This document shows positions 7,547-12,092 of a stretch of DNA of 12,092 bases, one piece after another. The notes under the pieces are model-generated. The model had not been told where the DNA came from. It was given only the letters and a program-made list of their open reading frames with translations, and searched no databases. The DNA comes from Thiotrichaceae bacterium (GTDB lineage: Bacteria > Pseudomonadota > Gammaproteobacteria > Thiotrichales > Thiotrichaceae), in assembly GCA_027008885.1 (NCBI GenBank), contig JALVDQ010000165.1, positions 1 to 12,092 of the forward strand, in the 5' to 3' direction. A program made the translations under genes and the position numbers. The first letter of the stretch is position 1; every line of letters begins with the position of its first letter.

Positions 7547-7572
7547 AAAAGCCTGCGCAAAGGCAGGCTTTT
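7547..7572. terminator. Bidirectional intrinsic terminator
   Basis: AAAAGCCTGC (7547-7556) and GCAGGCTTTT (7563-7572) form a 10-bp stem with a GC-rich core and a 6-base GCAAAG loop. The plus strand has TTTT at the base of the stem; the minus strand has seven T's (complement of A at 7544-7550). It would stop transcripts from either direction, including any RNA from 7378 rightward and read-through leftward from the lipoprotein gene. Confidence 0.8.
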
Positions 7573-7579
7573 AAACTGA

Positions 7580-7588
7580 TGTGGATAA
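7580..7588 (-). promoter_or_regulatory. Single DnaA-box match
   Basis: TGTGGATAA is the exact complement of the consensus DnaA box TTATCCACA. It stands alone: I see no cluster of boxes, no AT-rich 13-mers and no dnaA or dnaN nearby. A chance match to a 9-mer in a window of this size is quite possible, so I do not call an origin. Confidence 0.2.
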
Positions 7589-7622
7589 ACAGTTTTGGAT
7601 TAATAAACCCGTATTACCCAAG

Positions 7623-7757
7623 CAAAATCAATTTAACAAAATTTCGTTTCCTGTTTTTGATATTCAAGGTATTGCGACGGGAGCATAGAGGGCTATGTAA
7701 CCAAAGCAATAACGAAGAAGATCAGAAAACAGGAGCTAAATTGTTAGATCAATTTTG
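7623..7757. repeat. 135-bp imperfect palindrome, MITE-like or dispersed repeat
   Basis: The left arm (7623-7676) and right arm (7706-7757) are near-complements: CAAAAT-2-AT-1-TAACAA, then TCCTGTTTT, GAT-1-TTC and TATTGC recur in the same order on the opposite strand. The centre holds a smaller stem, CATAG (7684-7688) with CTATG (7693-7697). The match may extend outward to GTAT at 7611 and ATAC at 7763. There is no reading frame for a transposase, so this is a non-coding element: a MITE, or a member of a large palindromic repeat family. It could also end the lipoprotein transcript, whose stop codon is 88 bases away. No clear target-site duplication is visible. Confidence 0.6.
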
Positions 7758-7844
7758 AGCGGATACTTATTATATACTTTTTACGACCAGGATGTGCTTA
7801 TCTTAAGCCATTCTTAACCATAAAAAGAATATAGGCAGACTCTC

Positions 7845-9236
7845 CTAGCGTATCATCCCTAATGCCCTAAATGTATCCTTACTGAGCTTGCCAACAGGTA
7901 ATCCACGAGAACTTTGGAATGCTTTTAAAGCGGCCGCTGTTCCGGCATTCATCTTACCATCCAATGCTCCAGGATCAAACCCTTTTGCTTTTAATGCTTT
8001 CTGGATTCCATAAACAATGCTTCTGCGTGTCTCAGCCTTGCTTTGTTGAGACGCCACCTGTTTTTTTAAATGCACAGTGTTGCGATAGCTGACCTTTCTT
8101 CGCTTTGGTCTGGCTGCTTTTCTATGGCTGGCAACACGCTTTCCAGAGCCTGCATTCATTACTCTTAGATACTCCTGATAGCTGATACCAGAGTGATTGT
8201 ATTGCTTTCTGTAGTTATTACTACGAACCACCGGACGACGTACAATAGTAGCTTTTTGATACTGTTTTGGAGCCACTCTGTGAATATGGTTTGAAGCAAC
8301 CCTGTGGTATTTTCTGGAGGTCTTTTTATGGCTACCATACTTTTTACGGTAATGAGCGGGTGCATTTGTTTTGCAAATAACAGGTTTCCAGACATATTTG
8401 GCGCTGCCAGTTTTGACCCGGTAGTTTTGTGTTTTATAGCGTGCCGGGGTTTGCACTGTTTTGTACAGGGCAGGGGAAATTCTTTGTTTCTGCTTAACTG
8501 TCTTGTACACCGCAGGAACCAGAGTACGAAGTGTTTTCGCAGGACGCACAAGTACACGCTTTTTAACCGTCTTGTATACCGCAGGAATTTTTACCCTGCA
8601 CATGATTTCACCCGTCATATTGTCAATACGAGTGATAGCACCATGGCCTTTTCTCCAGGTGTTATATGCAGGCTTGATCATGATGCGCTTCGTAACAGTT
8701 TTATACTGGGCTGGAATGACACGAGTTTTGTAGCTTTGCTTGCGAACCAGCACTTTCTTGTTGATCCAGCGGTATTGTGGCGCACGCACAAGAACACGTT
8801 TTGAGGTCGCTTTTTGTATGAGTATACGACGTGACTGGGTTTTATAGGTTGCAGGCAACTTCACCCTGGCAAAACATTGACCTGGTTGCGCTGCAGGCAA
8901 GCCATTACTGCGAACAGAGTGAGTCGGTCTTGGTTTTTTATGATAAACGCGACTCGCCTTTGGTGGTGTCGGTTTATAGACAGGTTTGGCAACAACAGTT
9001 TTTGAAGATTCAACCTGTTGTTGTGAAGCGGCACTAATCTGGGAGCCACCTGCACTTTGTGACTGGGAAGTAACCTGTGATCCACCTGCACTTTGTGACT
9101 GGGAAGCAACCTGTGATCCGCCTGACTGCTGTGACCCAGCACTAATCTGCGAACCACCAGTTACTTGCTGCTGGCTACAGCCAGATAATACTGCTGCAAG
9201 TATGGCACTTGAAACCGAGAGTTGAGTCATTTTCAT
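7845..9236 (-). CDS. Basic repeat-rich lipoprotein with C-terminal peptidoglycan-binding domain
   Basis: The 463-residue product has a lipoprotein signal peptide with lipobox LSGC (Cys20). Residues 27-74 are four 12-residue repeats beginning GGSQ (at 27, 39, 51, 63), a flexible Ser/Gln linker. Residues 121-290 contain about eight units built on P-A-x-Y-K-T-V followed by K-R-V-L-V, in two halves that open with CFARVKLPATYKT (121) and CRVKIPAVYKT (213). A Lys/Arg/His-rich stretch follows to about 400. The end (406-463, SIVYGIQKALKAKGFDPGALDG to LSKDTFRALGMIR) is a typical PG_binding_1 domain. The protein is probably anchored in the outer membrane by its lipid and to the cell wall by its C-terminus; its strong positive charge suggests polyanion contact. 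The function of the YKT repeats is unknown to me. AGGAAG precedes the ATG at 9236. A second in-frame Met at codon 3 is less well spaced. Confidence 0.85.
   Translation of the reverse strand: MKMTQLSVSSAILAAVLSGCSQQQVTGGSQISAGSQQSGGSQVASQSQSAGGSQVTSQSQSAGGSQISAASQQQVESSKTVVAKPVYKPTPPKASRVYHKKPRPTHSVRSNGLPAAQPGQCFARVKLPATYKTQSRRILIQKATSKRVLVRAPQYRWINKKVLVRKQSYKTRVIPAQYKTVTKRIMIKPAYNTWRKGHGAITRIDNMTGEIMCRVKIPAVYKTVKKRVLVRPAKTLRTLVPAVYKTVKQKQRISPALYKTVQTPARYKTQNYRVKTGSAKYVWKPVICKTNAPAHYRKKYGSHKKTSRKYHRVASNHIHRVAPKQYQKATIVRRPVVRSNNYRKQYNHSGISYQEYLRVMNAGSGKRVASHRKAARPKRRKVSYRNTVHLKKQVASQQSKAETRRSIVYGIQKALKAKGFDPGALDGKMNAGTAAALKAFQSSRGLPVGKLSKDTFRALGMIR
9046..9117 (-). repeat. Two 36-bp tandem copies within the lipoprotein gene
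   Basis: Two nearly identical 36-bp units (9046-9081 and 9082-9117) encode consecutive GGSQV(A/T)SQSQSA repeats of the lipoprotein linker. More diverged 12-residue copies flank them on both sides. The near-identity of the central pair suggests recent duplication by slippage or recombination, so copy number may vary between strains without breaking the frame. Confidence 0.75.
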
Positions 9237-9552
9237 GAAAAACTTCCTTTTTTATAATTTAAAATTAATGTTTCGAATCAGCCATATCAGTGAGTATTGA
9301 TCAGAGATTAGTTTCTTGATTCGAGTTGTGAATCAAGTAAATAGGAATATTCAAATAAAATATAGTAACAACGGAATGAACGGTAGTCTTTTTCTGTTGA
9401 ATACATATTGAGCATGAGAAGATTATGCCATGCAAGATTTAGACAATAGTTTAAGTAAATTCAACAATATACTAATTATTCTTGTTTTTAGTATTTATGA
9501 GCTTGTAACTACCCAGTGTAATCCATAACTGCATTAAACAAGCAGATTAAAT
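9237..9552. other. 316-base AT-rich intergenic region
   Basis: This gap lies between the start of the lipoprotein gene and the stop of hflD, both on the minus strand. I find no protein gene, tRNA or clear terminator for hflD. It should hold the lipoprotein promoter; no hexamer pair stands out. The one clear structure is the inverted repeat at 9315-9337. Confidence 0.5.
9315..9337. promoter_or_regulatory. Operator-like 8-bp perfect inverted repeat
   Basis: CTTGATTC (9315-9322) and GAATCAAG (9330-9337) are perfect complements around a 7-base spacer. A partial third copy, CGAATCA, lies closer to the gene at 9274-9280. The centre of the palindrome is about 90 bases upstream of the lipoprotein ATG at 9236. 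A dimeric regulator site is a reasonable guess; an RNA hairpin in a long leader is the alternative. Confidence 0.4.
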
Positions 9553-10191
9553 TCAACTTATACCCAAAAAGGCATCAGCCTGACGTTGTAATTTTCCTCT
9601 TTCCCAGAGAAGTTTCCAGCGGCTTCCGCCTGCTTGCCGCCAAAGTAGTGCGGCGCGTATGCCCGCTAACAACAGGGCTCTGATTTTTGCTGCATTTTTG
9701 GGATTTGAGAGGAAATTTTGATTGCCTTTTACCATGATCTTTGGTCCAAGCTCACTAATTGTCTGAGCATAAATATCAGCAAGAGACAAGCTGATATTTT
9801 CATGGTTTATATCAAAGTGTTTTAATTTTTCCTGTGTTTTTTCAACGCCTTCAATTACTTTTCTATATATTTCCTGATTACGGTCAAGTTTGTTTTCCAG
9901 AGCAAGCAGCCTCAGGGCATAACGTGTGGCTTCCATATCCTTGGGTTTTCCATCCGGGGTAAGTTGCCCACTACCCAGTTGGTACATCATTGATCTAAAG
10001 CCGGTTTTTAAATTGGCAAGAGATCCGTACAGACTTTCAGCAGAGTCATTATCCCGGGTTAAAATGCTGTTAATACAGGTCTGGTAAAGTTCCTCGTTAA
10101 CATTTCCTGTGTTTGCAATTTGAATAACACCTTCAACGCATTGAAAAAGTGCTGCCAGGGCAATTGTTCTGTTTTTAGTACTGGATTCCAC
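9553..10191 (-). CDS. hflD: High-frequency lysogenization protein HflD homologue
   Basis: The 212-residue length fits the family (E. coli HflD, formerly YcfC, has 213). Characteristic stretches are the N-terminal ALAALFQCVEGVIQIANTG, the YGSLANLKTGF region, and the strongly conserved end GPKIMVKGNQNFLSNPKNAA to LLWRQAGGSRWKLLWERGKL. HflD is a small, mostly helical protein at the inner face of the cytoplasmic membrane. In E. coli it binds phage lambda CII and lowers lysogenization; its wider housekeeping role is not settled. It follows mnmA by 32 bases on the same strand, the order seen in many Gammaproteobacteria, so the two are probably co-transcribed. In E. coli purB comes next; here a non-coding gap and the lipoprotein gene follow. 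Confidence 0.93.
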   Translation of the reverse strand: MESSTKNRTIALAALFQCVEGVIQIANTGNVNEELYQTCINSILTRDNDSAESLYGSLANLKTGFRSMMYQLGSGQLTPDGKPKDMEATRYALRLLALENKLDRNQEIYRKVIEGVEKTQEKLKHFDINHENISLSLADIYAQTISELGPKIMVKGNQNFLSNPKNAAKIRALLLAGIRAALLWRQAGGSRWKLLWERGKLQRQADAFLGIS

Positions 10192-10223
10192 TATCAGCTT
10201 ATCTCTACTTAGGATTTAGGGTT

Positions 10224-11339
10224 CTAATTTGATTCTGTGCATTTTGTCTGCATTTTATCAATAATACCACCGCCAAGACAAACCTCATCCTGGTAAAACA
10301 CAACAGACTGTCCTGGTGTTATGGCTCTTTGATCTTCATCAAAACAAACCATGCATTCGTCATTGTTTAGTCTCACATGACAACTTTCTTCGCTCTGGCG
10401 ATAACGTATTTTAGCCTTGCAGTTAAATGAGCTGGCAGGTGCTTTTCCCGCCACCCAATGCAATTGTGAGGCATTTAACTGGCGTTTCAAGAGCAGGGGA
10501 TGATTATGCCCCTGAGCAGCGACCAGTTGATTGTTTTGCAAGTTTTTATCTACCACAAACCAGGGTTCTGCAGTGGCTGTTTTTAATCCTCCAATGCCAA
10601 GCCCCTGACGTTGCCCCAGAGTATAATACATTAAGCCCTGATGTTTACCGATTGGCTCACCCTCGGGGGTCACAATGATTCCGGGCTGCGCGGGTAAAAA
10701 GCGTTGCAAAAATTCGCTAAATTTACGCTCTCCGATAAAGCAGATGCCGGTACTGTCCTTTTTTGTTGCAGTCTCAAATCCGGCTTTTTTAGCGATTTCC
10801 CTAACCCTTGATTTTTCCAGTTCACCAATCGGAAACAGGCTTTTTTGCAGTTGATGTTGTTGCAGTGTATATAAAAAATAGCTTTGATCCTTATTGCTAT
10901 CAACCCCTTTTTTTAGGCTCAACAAGCTACCGCTACGCTCTATACGGGCATAGTGACCTGTTGCGATGTAATCCGCACCAAGACTTAGCGCATAATCCAG
11001 AAAAGCCTTAAACTTGATTTCCTTGTTGCACATAATGTCAGGATTTGGTGTGCGCCCTGAGCGGTATTCCTGCAAAAAATATGCAAACACACGATCCCAG
11101 TATTCACCTGAAAAATTGACGGTGTGCAGTTTGATTCCCAGCTTGTCGGATACAGACTGCGCATCCGCAAGGTCTTCTGCTGCAGTACAGTAGTCTTCAG
11201 TATCATCCTCTTCCCAGTTTTTCATAAACAGTGCTTCGACCTGATAACCCTGCTCCAGCAGAAGCAGGGCAGCGACAGAAGAATCAACGCCGCCAGACAT
11301 GCCGACAATGACTTTTTTACTGATGTTTAGCGTATTCAT
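10224..11339 (-). CDS. mnmA: tRNA-specific 2-thiouridylase MnmA
   Basis: The 371-residue product makes the 2-thio group of 5-methylaminomethyl-2-thiouridine at wobble position 34 of Lys, Glu and Gln tRNAs, using ATP to adenylate the base and sulphur relayed from IscS through the Tus proteins. The ATP-pyrophosphatase P-loop SGGVDSS is at 15-21. Both catalytic cysteines are present: Cys104 in [12 protein letters not shown] and Cys200 in [13 protein letters not shown]. The tRNA-binding centre ([13 protein letters not shown]) and C-terminal beta-barrel ([29 protein letters not shown]) are intact. The chosen ATG gives the usual distance to the P-loop. No clear Shine-Dalgarno sequence precedes it: the upstream minus strand reads C7 T7 then an AT-rich tract. 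It lies between an SDR gene and hflD on the same strand. Confidence 0.97.
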   Translation of the reverse strand: MNTLNISKKVIVGMSGGVDSSVAALLLLEQGYQVEALFMKNWEEDDTEDYCTAAEDLADAQSVSDKLGIKLHTVNFSGEYWDRVFAYFLQEYRSGRTPNPDIMCNKEIKFKAFLDYALSLGADYIATGHYARIERSGSLLSLKKGVDSNKDQSYFLYTLQQHQLQKSLFPIGELEKSRVREIAKKAGFETATKKDSTGICFIGERKFSEFLQRFLPAQPGIIVTPEGEPIGKHQGLMYYTLGQRQGLGIGGLKTATAEPWFVVDKNLQNNQLVAAQGHNHPLLLKRQLNASQLHWVAGKAPASSFNCKAKIRYRQSEESCHVRLNNDECMVCFDEDQRAITPGQSVVFYQDEVCLGGGIIDKMQTKCTESN

Positions 11340-11353
11340 TTATAAAAATATGT

Positions 11354-11367
11354 AAAAAAAGGGGGGG
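11354..11367. repeat. A7G7 homopolymer pair upstream of mnmA
   Basis: Seven A's (11354-11360) are followed directly by seven G's (11361-11367), so the minus strand reads C7T7 ending 14 bases before the mnmA start. This replaces the expected purine-rich ribosome site. Such runs are prone to slippage and could vary in length. They lie in the 55-base gap between the SDR gene and mnmA. Confidence 0.6.
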
Positions 11368-11394
11368 ATGGGTATGAGTATGAGATACAGGGCA

Positions 11395-12087
11395 TTACCA
11401 GGGGATAATGCTTCCATCAATATCAAAAAACTTGCCAGTATCAGTAATATCACACTCATCCAGAATTTTCCTCAGCATTTGCGCAGACTCCTCAACGGAT
11501 ATTTCAGCGTTTGGACCACCCATATCGGTACGCACCCAGCCAGGATGCAGGATAAGGCAGGTAATATCAAGATGACGCAAATCGTGGGCAGCGCTCACCA
11601 TTACCGCATTTAATGCCGCCTTGGTGGCACGGTAGGCATAAGCACCACCTGAGGTATTATCATCCATGCTGCTCATTTTGCTGCTCATACTGGCAATGAT
11701 TTTTCTGTCGCTGATGGCAACATTCTCCTTAAAGTGTTCCATCATTTTCATGGGTGCAAGCAGGTTGACCGCAACCGCCTCCTGCCATGCCTGATCACTG
11801 CTTTGCCCAAGCCTTGAAGCATCCTCGGCATACACACCCGCATTATTAAGAAGAATATCCACAGGCTTGTTTTTTAGAGCCTTTTTAAGCTTGTCCATCT
11901 GTTTTTCCTTGGTGACATCAAGCTTGTGGATAGTCAGCTGAGGATGCTTGTTTGCCAGTTTGTTCAGCTCCTTCGCCTTTTTCGGCTTGCGACAACAGGC
12001 ATGAACCTGCCACCCCTGTTCAAGATATTGTTTGCTAAGTTCCAGTCCAATACCACGATTGGCTCCAGTAATAAGTAGTGTAGGCAT
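11395..12087 (-). CDS. Short-chain dehydrogenase/reductase, CsgA/sniffer-like
   Basis: The 230-residue product is a classical-type SDR with a Rossmann fold. The cofactor motif TGANRGIG is at 7-14, NNAG at 81-84, a serine-rich catalytic strand IASMSSKMSS at 131-140, and the active-site Y152-x-x-x-K156 in YRATK. HPGWVRTDMGG follows, typical of the C-factor/sniffer/carbonyl-reductase subgroup. Arg and Lys near the end of the second strand (CCRKPKKAKEL) suggest NADP(H) rather than NAD(H). The substrate cannot be told from sequence. ATG at 12087 lies five bases from the window edge, so its ribosome site is not visible; the fold begins immediately, which supports this start. It is followed after 55 bases by mnmA on the same strand with no terminator between, so one transcript is possible. 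Confidence 0.9.
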   Translation of the reverse strand: MPTLLITGANRGIGLELSKQYLEQGWQVHACCRKPKKAKELNKLANKHPQLTIHKLDVTKEKQMDKLKKALKNKPVDILLNNAGVYAEDASRLGQSSDQAWQEAVAVNLLAPMKMMEHFKENVAISDRKIIASMSSKMSSMDDNTSGGAYAYRATKAALNAVMVSAAHDLRHLDITCLILHPGWVRTDMGGPNAEISVEESAQMLRKILDECDITDTGKFFDIDGSIIPW

Positions 12088-12092
12088 AATTT

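Noticed and set aside
7382..7579. 65-codon plus-strand frame starting with GTG
   Set aside because: It has no ribosome site, recognisable domain or signal peptide, and it runs through the intrinsic terminator at 7547-7572. An RNA or palindrome explains the segment better.
7580..7588. Replication origin
   Set aside because: Only one DnaA-box match is present, with no cluster, no unwinding region and no typical origin genes.
8304..8804. 166-codon plus-strand frame inside the lipoprotein gene
   Set aside because: It is antisense to the Lys/Tyr-rich repeats, which fit a lipoprotein with a clear lipobox and C-terminal domain. Its composition simply mirrors the opposite strand.
1..12092. CRISPR array or tRNA genes
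   Set aside because: No regularly spaced direct repeats with unique spacers and no cloverleaf with T-loop consensus were found on either strand.

Overview
The window looks like an AT-rich gammaproteobacterial chromosome segment. The best taxonomic anchor is the adjacent mnmA-hflD pair on the minus strand, a gene order typical of Gammaproteobacteria. The envelope genes (signal peptides, a lipobox, a predicted outer-membrane barrel) show a Gram-negative cell. I cannot place the genus.

Region 1 (1-4944, plus strand) is a four-gene surface-fibre cluster: a subunit cut by the window edge, a periplasmic chaperone-like protein with two Ig-like domains, a 934-residue usher-like outer-membrane protein, and a second small exported subunit. 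The order subunit-chaperone-usher-subunit matches chaperone-usher fimbriae, but the proteins are far from the well-known FimC/FimD or PapD/PapC types. Each gap between these genes (101, 128 and 168 bases) carries an inverted or tandem repeat, which suggests post-transcriptional tuning of subunit, chaperone and usher levels. This is the best candidate for a poorly described system.

Region 2 (4982-7309, minus strand) holds one gene for a HerA/DUF87-type ATPase with a long coiled-coil tail. It converges on the fibre cluster with 37 bases between them. No nuclease or defence partner is visible next to it.

Region 3 (7310-7844) has no convincing protein gene but is structured: a 141-base segment closed by a 10-pair stem, just behind a perfect TATAAT; an intrinsic terminator; and a separate 135-bp imperfect palindrome resembling a MITE or dispersed palindromic repeat.

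Region 4 (7845-9236, minus strand) encodes a very basic lipoprotein with two kinds of internal repeat and a C-terminal peptidoglycan-binding domain. It is preceded by a 316-base AT-rich gap (9237-9552) that contains a perfect 8-bp inverted repeat.

Region 5 (9553-12087, minus strand) is housekeeping: a short-chain dehydrogenase, then mnmA (tRNA 2-thiouridylase), then hflD. The spacing is tight enough for one transcript read right to left. The purB gene that follows hflD in E. coli is absent.
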